Below, piece by piece: positions 34,839-42,212 of a DNA stretch of 46,198 nt. This DNA is from an uncultured Bacteroidota bacterium (GTDB lineage: Bacteria; Bacteroidota; Bacteroidia; Bacteroidales; UBA12481). The stretch covers positions 1 through 46,198 of the forward strand of contig CAIXKO010000530.1 of the NCBI GenBank assembly GCA_903919925.1, in the 5' to 3' direction. A program made the position numbers and the translations under genes. Numbering within the stretch: the first letter of the stretch is position 1; the number at the start of each line of letters is the position of its first letter. The notes under the pieces are model-generated. The model was not told the origin of the DNA and searched no databases. It saw nothing but the letters and a program-made list of their open reading frames with translations.

Positions 34839-35138
34839 CTAAAATAGTGAAGTTGGTGATAATTCCTCACTTTTCTTTATCAAACCAGACCTTGGACTCC
34901 GTTTAAGATCATAAGTATGACTGGTTTCCAACCTCTTAAGCACCTCGTCACTATTCACGCCGAAATACCGGCAAATGAACATGAAAGTAAACAATTCTAT
35001 TGAAGCGTCGCCTTTTTCCAATCGGGCAATGTTAATATTGGTCTCGCAGTATACTTCATTCTGCGTTTTCCTGGCCTGTTCCCTTTCCTTGCGTATTTCG
35101 GCTGCGAGTGCTCTACAAAATTCTTTCTCAGGTTTCAT
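34839..35138 (-). CDS. XRE-family helix-turn-helix regulator (99 aa)
   Basis: Small DNA-binding protein of the Cro/CI type. I take the start at ATG 35138 (MKPEKEFCRALAAEIRKERE) instead of the track's 35171. The HTH is visible: LAAEIRKEREQARKTQNEVY, the second helix, then INIARLEKGDASIELFTFMF, the conserved 'IARLEkG...' XRE helix 3-4 region. A basic C-terminal tail (YDLKRSPRSG) follows. It is immediately upstream of the minus-strand propeller run and divergent from the sigma factor gene, and could regulate either. Targets are unknown. Confidence 0.75.
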   Translation of the reverse strand: MKPEKEFCRALAAEIRKEREQARKTQNEVYCETNINIARLEKGDASIELFTFMFICRYFGVNSDEVLKRLETSHTYDLKRSPRSGLIKKSEELSPTSLF

Positions 35139-35268
35139 ATTCGTTAAATTTTCAATTTTCAGAAGAGACATAATGCCCCTTCAAAAGGCATTAATTTGAC
35201 GAGAGTCCAAAACATTACCGGCAGTACTTAAAAAATGCTGCTAATTATCAGTATATCAGCAAGAAAAC

Positions 35269-35299
35269 TTTGCGGCTAAAATTGCTTTTCTCTTCTTTG
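35269..35299 (+). promoter_or_regulatory. Bacteroidota-type promoter for the sigma/TPR genes (candidate)
   Basis: TTTG (35269-35272) is followed after 19 bases by cttctttg (35292-35299). This fits the Bacteroidetes -33 TTTG / -7 TAnnTTTG consensus in spacing and in the TTTG cores, but lacks the leading TA. It ends about 35 bp before the sigma factor ATG. The assignment is by eye. Confidence 0.35.
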
Positions 35300-35333
35300 T
35301 GGGATTCTGAGAGATACAGTACATTTGGCAGAC

Positions 35334-35942
35334 ATGAATAAGCGTAGACATTTGAATTACAGGGATGCAGAACTTTTGCATTTAATCCGGAGCAAGGATG
35401 AGCAGGCATCGGCATTTTTCATGAATAAATTAATCCCGCCACTTAAAAAGTACCTCAAGAGTATACGCCAATATTCCAGGGATAAGGATATTGAACTGAG
35501 TTCACGGGTATTAACAGCGATCATATTGATGAAGGATGAGCCTGTTCTTACATCATCTTTATTGACATTCGGAATTTCGATTGCTAAAAACCAATTGGGC
35601 TCAGAAAGTCAGAAGATCCAGGATGTCAACAAACCAGCGCAGTTTTTCGATGAATTGCCATCTGATTATGATATATACGAGGTAATTGAGAAGATCGAAC
35701 GAAAAATACTGGTTAACAAGTCGTTAAATATGATTTCCGATAAATGCCGGCGTATTCTGCAGCACTTTTGTAAAGAAATCAGAACACATATTGCCGCCGA
35801 AGAAATGGGCTTCAGCTCCGCAAAGGTATATCTGGTAAAGAAGTCGGAATGTTTGAAGAAGTTAAAAGAGATAATGATGGAAGCACCTGAATTTCCTGAA
35901 TTATTTAATGATTATTTAAAGAATGGTCATGAAAGAGCTTGA
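35334..35942 (+). CDS. Sigma-70-like RNA polymerase sigma factor (202 aa)
   Basis: ECF-sized sigma factor expected to redirect RNA polymerase. The track begins at a TTG (35325); I prefer ATG 35334 (MNKRRHLNYRDAELLHLIRS). The sigma2-like region covers residues about 10-80. The C-terminal sigma4 HTH is clear: MISDKCRRILQHFCKEIRTH, then IAAEEMGFSSAKVYLVKKSE and CLKKLKEI, with the 'KCR..L' and 'CL.kL' residues typical of Bacteroidetes sigma factors. It overlaps the following membrane TPR gene by 20 bp, implying translational coupling as seen for sigma/anti-sigma pairs. Sigma factors of this kind in Saprospira-like bacteria are found beside TPR-CHAT proteins, as here. Confidence 0.75.
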   Translation: MNKRRHLNYRDAELLHLIRSKDEQASAFFMNKLIPPLKKYLKSIRQYSRDKDIELSSRVLTAIILMKDEPVLTSSLLTFGISIAKNQLGSESQKIQDVNKPAQFFDELPSDYDIYEVIEKIERKILVNKSLNMISDKCRRILQHFCKEIRTHIAAEEMGFSSAKVYLVKKSECLKKLKEIMMEAPEFPELFNDYLKNGHERA

Positions 35943-36579
35943 TGACATTATTGTGGAAGATGTGTTGGATGTTTTTGAATCCCGGGAAAAGATTAGGGAA
36001 ACTCTTGGCTTTGTCCGGGAATCCTATGATAATTATGTAAGGCATCGGCGCAAACGACTGGTGTTAGGCTTGTCAGCGACAGTAACAGGTATTGCAGCGG
36101 TTCTGTTTCTTTCGCTGATGATTATACCATCCTTAACCAGGCTTAATACCGAAACGATTTTTAACAGTGCTTACCGGAAATTTCAGGTCGACGTCAATAC
36201 GCGAAGCATTGAAAAAGCGGATCTGACTTCCGCAGCGGCAGCTTTATACAATCAGGGAGATTACAGTGGAGCATTAGCGAGGCTTGATTCATTGCTCGTA
36301 GGGAATCCCAAAAACAGTCAGGTATTATTCATAAAAGGGTTAACCAAAATGGAAACCGGCGAATATGACGCAGCCGGCAGTTTATTAAGCCAGGTAGCTA
36401 AAAGTGGCGGTTCTTTTGAAATAAATTCACAGTGGTACCTGGCCATGATACATTTAAAGCAGGGAAATATTGATGTAGCCAGGCAGCAATTCGGGTTAAT
36501 AAAATCAGCGAAGAACAATCCTTATCGGAAACAGGCCGCAAAAATCTACCGGCGTCTGCGTTTTAGAAACAGCCAATAG
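35923..36579 (+). CDS. Membrane TPR protein, possible anti-sigma factor (218 aa)
   Basis: Topology is clear: a charged cytoplasmic N-terminus of about 44 residues (ELDDIIVEDVLDVFESREKI), one transmembrane helix at about 46-69 (RLVLGLSATVTGIAAVLFLS), then a periplasmic region with tetratricopeptide repeats (YNQGDYSGALARLDSLLVGN and FIKGLTKMETGEYDAAGSLL). The gene overlaps the sigma factor's 3' end, so the two are coupled. A short cytoplasmic domain plus an external sensor domain is the usual plan of membrane anti-sigma factors, though no classical anti-sigma motif is recognised. Its 3' end overlaps the convergent CHAT gene by 34 bp. Confidence 0.65.
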   Translation: MVMKELDDIIVEDVLDVFESREKIRETLGFVRESYDNYVRHRRKRLVLGLSATVTGIAAVLFLSLMIIPSLTRLNTETIFNSAYRKFQVDVNTRSIEKADLTSAAAALYNQGDYSGALARLDSLLVGNPKNSQVLFIKGLTKMETGEYDAAGSLLSQVAKSGGSFEINSQWYLAMIHLKQGNIDVARQQFGLIKSAKNNPYRKQAAKIYRRLRFRNSQ

Positions 36580-39065
36580 GCCAGCAGGCTTAGTGTCAGC
36601 AATCCAGCACCTGAAAGGATTAGCAGGAAGCCGTGATTATTGGATTGAGAATTGCTGAAACACACAATTCCTGCCCAGTAAAATGGATGGTCGTTACCTG
36701 GGGATGAAGATTTCAGATAATCCGTTTTAGCTTTCTGCAAAGCCCGGTAATCAGGCAATCTTCGAATATTCCGATAGAAATTTCCGGATAGCTCAACTGC
36801 GGCCCGATCGGATACGGTCCAATAATGTTCGATCACTGAAGAACACCCGGCTATAGAAAACGCCAGGCCAAGAGACATCAGCCCTTCGCCATGGTTCAAC
36901 GGGCCATTGCCAGATTCACAACCATTTATAAAAACATGTTTCCCTGAAAGATTCAGATAAAGGATATCATGGAACCTGATAATTGCCGGTCCGGATGGAT
37001 AGCATGCCAGTCCGGATTTCAGAGGATCCGGATGATTGATAAGCAAATGAGTCAAAATATGAATTCGTAAAAGACTTTTAAAAACGGAGTCAATGGTGCT
37101 GGCCGGGTCATCGATATAATGAATCGCAGACTCGTGAACCACTCCTTGGATTTCAGAGATTTCATTAACCGTTTCAGGAATGCCTTCGGAATTTTTACAG
37201 GAAACGATTGTTATCGCATTGCTACTAACTTTTCCGGGGATATGGTTCAACATGGATGTCGATACATACCGTATGTTATATTTATTCATCAAATACGGAA
37301 GATCCCTGAATAATTTTACATCAGAATTAGCCGTAACAAGTGCCTCAAATGGGATTCCATTCAGAATTCCATCAGGATGAATGACCAGGTTATGTCCGTT
37401 TGATTTCCCTAAAACCGGTAATATGATCTTTTTAAAGAGCGAGTAACCAATTTCAGTGTATGATTTTACCTGTTCGGAATCATAAGAGCTTAGCGGTTTG
37501 TTTCTGAGGTTGAATTTAAACTGATTGATTTCAGAAAGCAATAGGCTATCTTTCTGAATCAGTGTATAATATATTTCTTTGCGGTTAAAACCAAAAACCA
37601 CAATTGCGGAATCAAGTTCGTAAAACCCTAAATAATTTTCAGCAAGTGATGAAGGATTCATGGATGAATAGTCCGAAAATAGTTGGGCAGGATTTTTAAG
37701 GTTGGCCTCACGGATCTGGTTGTAACTGCTCTGAATAAGCTTCTCAGAATTTTCATAATCCCTTAAAACATGTATGATGGAATCGGCTGAAACAGAGGTA
37801 TCCGGGTTTAGAGTATCACCCAATACTCTCTCCAGAATTTGCCTGTTGGTTTGAAGGCTTCGTATCAAATGGTCAGGAATTCCGACCAACGGATAAACAA
37901 GATCTTTCTCAACAAGCCAATTGAGCGAAAGTGACTTAGCCTGAAGTGACCATTTGAATGCGGTCTCAAGATATTTCTGATTCCGTGTTTTCTCATAGAG
38001 TTTCAACGCACAGGCAATCCCATGATTAAATGCGCTTCTTCCTTTCTCAGCAACAACAAATCGGGTGGTTTCGGAAGTTATAGAATGGGAGAGTTCGACA
38101 ATTCTGTTGATAGCTTTTGTAAATAGCCCAAATGCTTCATCCAATGATACATCCGCCATTTGTTTAAGTTCTCCGATTTTAAGAAGGCTTTGTAGATATA
38201 CAAACTCATATTGAGGTCTGCCTGGCTTGCCAACTGTGTCCGGATTACTGGCAGACAGAATTTTATACGCCTGGTTATAATGGAAGAATGCCGAATCCTT
38301 TTGACTAGTTTTTGAAAAATAGCCACCCAGTGCATAATTGCATATCCCTGTCTGATAATGATTTTCGCCATTTAGTCGCCTCGACTGGGCGAGTGCTTTC
38401 CTCAAATAAGAGAGGGCCTTATCAAACTCTCCGGTACCCTGAAGAAATCTCCCATAATTGCGATCCGCGACAATCCAGACAGGATCGCTACGGTTAAGAG
38501 CATTCCGATTTTTCTCCAGGAGTCTAAATTCCTTGACAGCGCTCAGGGTATCTTGACTTTCCATGGCCAGCAAGGCAAGATTCCCATGAATTCCAATGAA
38601 GAGAGAACTTCCAGGTGGGATGTTTTTACCAATGATTTGGGCATTCAGGGTATTCCTGGCAGCGGTACTATCCAATGATTCAAGCAGGAGACCGCTGTAA
38701 TTGTTAACTATGTAATCCTGGAGATAATGGTCATGAAGATTGTTAGCCAGGAGCGAGGACAGTTGATAATATTTCTTGGATAGAAAGAAATTACCTCCAT
38801 GGTGCAGAATGGAACCCTTGTAGCTGGTGAGATATCCCCAATACGGAAGCTGGTAACCGAGCTGGTTGGAGTCAATGATGCTATCAGCAAGGTTGTTAGC
38901 TTTAATGTCGTTCCCCTGGTTGAATAGATTATAAACTTTAGAGCAATTTTGATAAAGCTGATATTGTGGTGAAACGGTTGCGCTTTTCTGTTGGGGAAGA
39001 GCTGGGGTAAAACCCAACAAACAAAACATTGTGACAATAACCTGGAAATCGAAATACCGGTTCAT
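36546..39065 (-). CDS. TPR-CHAT caspase-like protein with C-terminal membrane anchor (839 aa)
   Basis: Signal peptide MNRYFDFQVIVTMFCLLGFT, then about 480 residues of helical TPR-type repeats (YNQAYKIL, ALSYLRKALAQSRRL). The C-terminal CHAT domain is a caspase-like protease fold. Both expected catalytic residues are present: His at about 673 in HILTHLLINHPD and Cys at about 716 in HVFINGCESGNG, followed by the family's GxGLMSLGLAF segment. A final transmembrane helix (about 811-833) with a RRRR tail leaves the protease domain in the periplasm. It is convergent with the sigma/TPR pair. The layout supports a regulated proteolysis circuit, which is inference. Confidence 0.85.
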   Translation of the reverse strand: MNRYFDFQVIVTMFCLLGFTPALPQQKSATVSPQYQLYQNCSKVYNLFNQGNDIKANNLADSIIDSNQLGYQLPYWGYLTSYKGSILHHGGNFFLSKKYYQLSSLLANNLHDHYLQDYIVNNYSGLLLESLDSTAARNTLNAQIIGKNIPPGSSLFIGIHGNLALLAMESQDTLSAVKEFRLLEKNRNALNRSDPVWIVADRNYGRFLQGTGEFDKALSYLRKALAQSRRLNGENHYQTGICNYALGGYFSKTSQKDSAFFHYNQAYKILSASNPDTVGKPGRPQYEFVYLQSLLKIGELKQMADVSLDEAFGLFTKAINRIVELSHSITSETTRFVVAEKGRSAFNHGIACALKLYEKTRNQKYLETAFKWSLQAKSLSLNWLVEKDLVYPLVGIPDHLIRSLQTNRQILERVLGDTLNPDTSVSADSIIHVLRDYENSEKLIQSSYNQIREANLKNPAQLFSDYSSMNPSSLAENYLGFYELDSAIVVFGFNRKEIYYTLIQKDSLLLSEINQFKFNLRNKPLSSYDSEQVKSYTEIGYSLFKKIILPVLGKSNGHNLVIHPDGILNGIPFEALVTANSDVKLFRDLPYLMNKYNIRYVSTSMLNHIPGKVSSNAITIVSCKNSEGIPETVNEISEIQGVVHESAIHYIDDPASTIDSVFKSLLRIHILTHLLINHPDPLKSGLACYPSGPAIIRFHDILYLNLSGKHVFINGCESGNGPLNHGEGLMSLGLAFSIAGCSSVIEHYWTVSDRAAVELSGNFYRNIRRLPDYRALQKAKTDYLKSSSPGNDHPFYWAGIVCFSNSQSNNHGFLLILSGAGLLTLSLLAYWLFLKRRRR

Positions 39066-39215
39066 GAAATTGAATTAGTTGAAAAATCAGTAAATTATGC
39101 GATATGCCATTTAATCAGTTGTCAACCGGTGCAATGGATAACGCTTTAATATCATCCTTCCAATCTTAAAATCTCCAAAGGTAGAGAAACTAAGTAACAG
39201 GAATAATTGCTCAAG

Positions 39216-39262
39216 GAAAAGAAAAAAGGGGAGACCGACCCTGAATCTGATCTGGAATCCCC
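39216..39262 (-). terminator. Probable terminator after the 84-aa gene
   Basis: On the minus strand, ggggattcc...ggtctcccc forms an imperfect stem (5 bp plus 2 bp with a small internal loop, 39228-39262) followed by ttttttctttt. It lies just downstream of the 39271-39525 gene. The stem is short, so confidence is moderate. Confidence 0.45.
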
Positions 39263-39270
39263 ACAATTTC

Positions 39271-39525
39271 TTAAATGTTTTGTTCGCACTGATAAATGAA
39301 TTCAGGTTCAATGTTTGTCGAAAGCACGGTGAGTTTTATTCCCCTTTCGTCAGCCATCTTATAGGCCAGAGTAAGCATTTCGACAAAGTTGTGAGAGCGG
39401 TACACCTTCGAGGTAACCTTTTGGTAATATCCTTCCTCAGCTATCCACACCAGGCAGAGCGGAGCATGAGGATCCTTTATCGGATGGAAATGCTGGGAAG
39501 TGCATAGGTAAACTTGCAGATTCAT
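39271..39525 (-). CDS. Hypothetical accessory protein (84 aa)
   Basis: Compact alpha/beta protein beginning MNLQVYLCTSQHFHPIKDPH and ending with FIYQCEQNI. It has no signal peptide or membrane segment. Its start overlaps the end of the 101-aa gene by four bases (ATGA), so both are translated together. A probable terminator follows it. I do not recognise the family; it belongs by position to the accessory block with GP88-like and RadC genes. Confidence 0.5.
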   Translation of the reverse strand: MNLQVYLCTSQHFHPIKDPHAPLCLVWIAEEGYYQKVTSKVYRSHNFVEMLTLAYKMADERGIKLTVLSTNIEPEFIYQCEQNI

Positions 39526-39827
39526 AGGTTTTTGGCATTAAATTCATCGAAATGTTCTGCTCTGACAAAATACCGGCAGTACCGGCCCTGTTCTGAATCG
39601 CAGTTCAATGCCTGATAGTGATTGACCCACTTGTCGAATTTGGTTTCCGCATCGGTCAGTATTTCTTTTGAAATCTCGCAAGGCTCTTTCCAAATGGAAT
39701 CAAAAGCCATCTTGCAAGGGTGCAGGAAAACCTCATATCCAGCGTCGTAAAGCTTTCGGGCCTTGCGCTTGTTGACCTGAATGATCTGTTTTCCATGGAT
39801 ATAAATCTGAACGTCTTTGTAAATCAT
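39522..39827 (-). CDS. Hypothetical accessory protein with conserved leader upstream (101 aa)
   Basis: The track begins at 39872, but the sequence from there to the ATG at 39827 is the repeated 39-bp leader also found before RadC and the 60-aa gene, so translation most likely starts at 39827 (MIYKDVQIYIHGKQIIQVNK). The protein is basic at the N-terminus with HCDSE-like polar segments and three cysteines (HPCKM, EPCEI, YCRYF). The function is unknown. It is 60 bp downstream of the GP88-like gene. Confidence 0.55.
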   Translation of the reverse strand: MIYKDVQIYIHGKQIIQVNKRKARKLYDAGYEVFLHPCKMAFDSIWKEPCEISKEILTDAETKFDKWVNHYQALNCDSEQGRYCRYFVRAEHFDEFNAKNL

Positions 39828-39837
39828 AAGATAAATG

Positions 39838-39876
39838 CCGATGCCTTTCGGACTTGTAAGGGTATCAAGCACACCC
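39838..39876 (-). promoter_or_regulatory. 39-bp conserved leader element, copy A
   Basis: The plus strand reads ccgatgcctttcggacttgt followed by a less conserved core and ending caagcacaccc. It matches copy C at 36 of 39 positions and copy B at 34 of 39. It ends 10 bases before the ATG of the 101-aa gene. The conserved CCGA/TCGG ends of its start-proximal part can form a 4-bp stem. It lies between the GP88-like stop and the next gene. Confidence 0.6.
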
Positions 39877-39887
39877 GGTTGATTGAT

Positions 39888-40436
39888 TTAATGAATTTTG
39901 CAATAGATCTGTCTGCCGGCTTTCTGACAGCAATAATCGCATACCCGACAGTTAAGCGGACAAGTAACCCCATCGATATAATCGTCAGGATCCTTTACCG
40001 CATTGAACTGATTATCGAGCATGAATCCAGATCCTGAGACGGTAAGATTACCTGGAAGATTGGAAAAGTCGAGATCCCGACGGGCTGTATACGTCCAAAC
40101 TGGTTTCTCAAGCAGCAGGGCGATTGCTTTCACTTTAGTTACATCGCCCTGGTTCCGGAAATCACCGGCTTCCGAGGACCGGAGCTTTTCAAATTCAAAC
40201 TTGTTCAGTTCGTAAATGAAAAGTTCCGGAGAGCACATATCCCAGAACTTAGCCTGATGGTTCCGGTGACCTCTAACACCGGGGAAAGCTCGTTCGGGAT
40301 ATTTGGCATAGCAGACTTTCGGATTGCGGCAAAGCCCGAGTTTTTCCGAAAAGCAGCTAAGTGCAGGAGTCATGTTGAAGATCGCGGTTGAGGTATCCTG
40401 CTTTTTGTTGCCGAAGCTGAATAGGGTATGAATCAT
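39888..40436 (-). CDS. GP88-like phage/plasmid protein (182 aa)
   Basis: The N-terminal part has the layout I associate with phage 'gene product 88' proteins: FSFGNKKQDTSTAIFNMTPAL, then a cysteine-bearing CRNPKVCYAKYPERA, a middle with SSEAGDFRNQGD, and VWTYTARRDLDFSNLP. The C-terminus carries a dense cysteine cluster (CPLNCRVCDYCCQ) that could bind a metal or Fe-S centre. The biochemical role of GP88 proteins is not known to me. The gene is five bases after RadC, so the two are probably co-expressed from the RadC leader. Its presence marks this block as part of a phage or integrative element. Confidence 0.6.
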   Translation of the reverse strand: MIHTLFSFGNKKQDTSTAIFNMTPALSCFSEKLGLCRNPKVCYAKYPERAFPGVRGHRNHQAKFWDMCSPELFIYELNKFEFEKLRSSEAGDFRNQGDVTKVKAIALLLEKPVWTYTARRDLDFSNLPGNLTVSGSGFMLDNQFNAVKDPDDYIDGVTCPLNCRVCDYCCQKAGRQIYCKIH

Positions 40437-40441
40437 GATGA

Positions 40442-41119
40442 CTACGGCATTAAATTATCATCAGCCATCGAGAGGTAACCCTGTTCTGAGAGGATGAGGT
40501 GATCCAGTACCGACAGATCCAGAAATGCAGCTGCTTCCTTGATTTTCTTAGTGATTTTCAGGTCAGCTTCCGATGGAGACAAGTTGCCTGACGGGTGGTT
40601 GTGGGCAAGTATGATGCCTGATGAAAGCCTTTCTACCGCTGCGTTTAGGATCAATCGTACATCGGTAACGGTACCGGATATTCCACCCTGGCTGATCCTT
40701 TTCTGATCGATGATCTGATTGGATCGGTTGAGTAACAGCACCCAGAATTCCTCATGCTGGAGATCGGACATTAAGGGCTCCAAAACTTTCCAGGCATCCT
40801 GAGAGCATTTAACCTTTGGACGGATGGTTGCCGGAGTGGATCTTCTTCTTCGGCCGATCTCGAAGATGGCAGCGATACGGATGGCTCTTGCGGTGGTGAT
40901 TCCATCGATCTGGCACATGATACTGAGCGACATTTTTGCCAGATTGTGAAAATCGTTGCCGGCCAGTACCCATAAGTTCCGGGCACATTCTTCTGAAATT
41001 CCAGCTGCCACGGCCAGAATTTCGATGTTTGATAACGCGCTGGTGCCGGTCTGGACCAGTTTGGCAGCTGCTGAATCGTTCACCTGCCAGGGAGTTGAGA
41101 TCACTGAATCGTACTTCAT
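40442..41119 (-). CDS. radC: RadC-family JAB-domain protein (225 aa)
   Basis: Start set at ATG 41119 (MKYDSVISTPWQVNDSAAAK), since the region from the track start to this codon is the shared leader. The N-terminal helix-hairpin-helix-like part (GTSALSNIEILAVAAGIS) is followed by the JAB/MPN metal domain with EEFWVLLLNRSNQII and the full signature HNHPSGNLSPSEAD. RadC proteins were linked to DNA repair in early genetics, but that role is disputed; many copies sit on phages, plasmids and integrative elements, as here. It is preceded by leader copy B and followed directly by the GP88-like gene. Confidence 0.88.
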   Translation of the reverse strand: MKYDSVISTPWQVNDSAAAKLVQTGTSALSNIEILAVAAGISEECARNLWVLAGNDFHNLAKMSLSIMCQIDGITTARAIRIAAIFEIGRRRRSTPATIRPKVKCSQDAWKVLEPLMSDLQHEEFWVLLLNRSNQIIDQKRISQGGISGTVTDVRLILNAAVERLSSGIILAHNHPSGNLSPSEADLKITKKIKEAAAFLDLSVLDHLILSEQGYLSMADDNLMP

Positions 41120-41130
41120 GGAAATGTTCA

Positions 41131-41169
41131 CCGATGCCTTTCGGATTTGTTTGAGTATCAAGCGCACCC
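41131..41169 (-). promoter_or_regulatory. 39-bp conserved leader element, copy B (before radC)
   Basis: The plus strand reads ccgatgcctttcggatttgt and ends tcaagcgcaccc, with 34-35 of 39 positions shared with the other two copies. It ends 11 bases before the radC ATG. In this copy the reading frame across the element is different from that in copies A and C relative to the gene, so conservation is at the nucleotide level. Weaker similarity to copy C extends about 70 bp further upstream. Confidence 0.6.
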
Positions 41170-41438
41170 AGATTAATGATGCACACTTCCTGGAGCAAGC
41201 ACGGAATTGGAGCGAGTGGCGAAGGTCAGTTTGTGTACCCGCAAACTGAATTCGTGGTGTGCTAATCCATGGCCTGGATGGGAATAGTGGACCGGCGGAG
41301 AGGTGGTCATGGATCCCGAGCGGTTTTCCGGGATTGCGACTACCTTTGTGCAGTCATTAATAATATAATTATCACATCCTTACGGTGCGAAGAGGGATGC
41401 GGAACGTACCGCTGGCCAGTTGATCCGGTTTCTTTTTG

Positions 41439-41479
41439 GTTCTTTTTCTTTTGCGGTGCGAATTGAAAAGAAAAAGAAC
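41439..41479. repeat. Perfect 14-bp inverted repeat, A/T-rich stem
   Basis: gttctttttctttt (41439-41452) pairs with aaaagaaaaagaac (41466-41479) across a 13-base loop. Hairpins of this composition are frequent between genes in Bacteroidota and usually lie outside coding sequence. Confidence 0.6.
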
Positions 41480-41536
41480 GATCGCAGCGGCTGAAAAAAT
41501 ATCAAACAGTTGATTCCAACGATTTTCTTTTTGGGT

Positions 41537-41566
41537 ACTTTTTCTTTTATCGTGGAAAGAAAAAGT
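41537..41566. repeat. Perfect 11-bp inverted repeat, same sequence type
   Basis: actttttcttt (41537-41547) pairs with aaagaaaaagt (41556-41566), loop of eight bases. It is nearly the same stem sequence as the repeat at 41439-41479, about 95 bp away, so the two are likely copies of one repeat family. Confidence 0.55.
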
Positions 41567-41576
41567 TCGCTTTAGC

Positions 41577-41643
41577 GCAAAATTGCGGGGCACATTAAAT
41601 CGACGAAGCATAAGGAGATTAGAATGTAGGCCCGCAATTTTGC
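41577..41643. repeat. Perfect 13-bp inverted repeat with 41-base loop
   Basis: gcaaaattgcggg (41577-41589) pairs with cccgcaattttgc (41631-41643). The arms flank an A/T-rich 41-base segment. It is directly followed by another dyad, accaggc-tgc-gcctggt (41645-41661). Long spacing makes a transcription terminator unlikely; ends of a small non-autonomous element are possible. Confidence 0.5.
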
Positions 41644-41819
41644 TACCAGGCTGCGCCTGGTTACGTCTGTGACCCGACCCCGCCCTAACCCGACTTGGAG
41701 GGCGAAAGACTCCATTTTCAGGAAATATGACTCCACGTTTTGGCATCGCACTCCACGTTTCGGACTTATTCCATTAATCAAAATTCCATGATTTGAACAG
41801 GGATCGAGTCCTACATTCA

Positions 41820-41835
41820 GTGCGGTACTCCGCAC
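41820..41835. repeat. Short perfect hairpin gtgcgg-tact-ccgcac
   Basis: A six-bp perfect stem with a four-base loop in the non-coding stretch. It has no flanking T-run on either strand. It is one of a cluster of dyads in this interval. Confidence 0.45.
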
Positions 41836-41967
41836 GCAAACCTGCGAAGCATGAGCACAAACATGAGGTGTTGTAATCGACACACCATATATATACCGTC
41901 GACACGCGAGTCCTACTCTAGTGATATGATTGGCAATCAATTACCACTGCATTACTGAACAGTCTGG

Positions 41968-42002
41968 CCAAAAGAAAAGAGGGAAGCCGCCAGGCTTCCC
42001 TC
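41968..42002 (-). terminator. Strong terminator after the 60-aa gene
   Basis: A perfect 10-bp stem, gagggaagcc and ggcttccctc with loop gcca (41979-42002), is followed on the minus strand by the T-rich ttttctttt. It lies 18 bp downstream of the stop of the 60-aa gene and would end that transcript. Confidence 0.75.
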
Positions 42003-42019
42003 GATAGATCAGTTAACAA

Positions 42020-42202
42020 CTAATCATTATCATCAACCGATCCATTCTCAATTAGTTGCAGAATTTCTTTTGTATCAGAGAAGATCAGATCAGTCATCCG
42101 TTTAGAGGATACCAACACTTCAGATAACAGTTCATTCATGTGATCAGAGAAGTCACGTTCCTGGATCGACTGATTAACACTGTAAGGAATTGAATAACTC
42201 AT
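42020..42202 (-). CDS. Small hypothetical protein with conserved leader upstream (60 aa)
   Basis: Start chosen at ATG 42202 (MSYSIPYSVNQSIQERDFSD) because the upstream part of the track ORF (to 42283) is the shared leader. It is a helical, acidic 60-residue protein ending ENGSVDDND, without signal peptide or cysteines. It is framed by leader copy C and a strong terminator, forming a complete one-gene transcription unit, which supports it being real. It could be a small regulator or inhibitor; there is no recognisable domain. Confidence 0.5.
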   Translation of the reverse strand: MSYSIPYSVNQSIQERDFSDHMNELLSEVLVSSKRMTDLIFSDTKEILQLIENGSVDDND

Positions 42203-42212
42203 GTGAAAGTTG

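Larger units (their letters stand above)
41170..42019. other. 850-bp non-coding, repeat-rich stretch
   Basis: No gene is supported between radC and the 60-aa gene. ORFs listed in the track here (for example 41372-41746) are basic, low-complexity readings of inverted repeats. The stretch holds several distinct hairpins between 41439 and 41835 (listed separately), a short quasi-repeat of 'actccacgttt' near 41727-41760, and a strong terminator at its right end. No tRNA, integrase site or transposase remnant could be recognised. Confidence 0.5.

Noticed and set aside
39111-39311. 66-aa minus-strand ORF downstream of the CHAT gene
   Set aside because: It runs across the probable terminator and overlaps the start of nothing else; its composition is not protein-like and it shares sequence with the 3' end of the 84-aa gene.
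41372-41746. 124-aa minus-strand ORF in the repeat-rich stretch
   Set aside because: Its sequence is a basic, repetitive reading through the A/T-rich inverted repeats; spurious proteins of this composition are common from such Bacteroidota intergenic DNA.
41727-41760. Near-tandem 'actccacgttt' units of about 20 bp
   Set aside because: Only two good copies and one poor one; too few and too diverged to call a repeat array.
41780-41940. Possible tRNA-like segment with 'gggatcgagtcctac'
   Set aside because: The T-arm-like motif is not accompanied by matching acceptor, D or anticodon stems.
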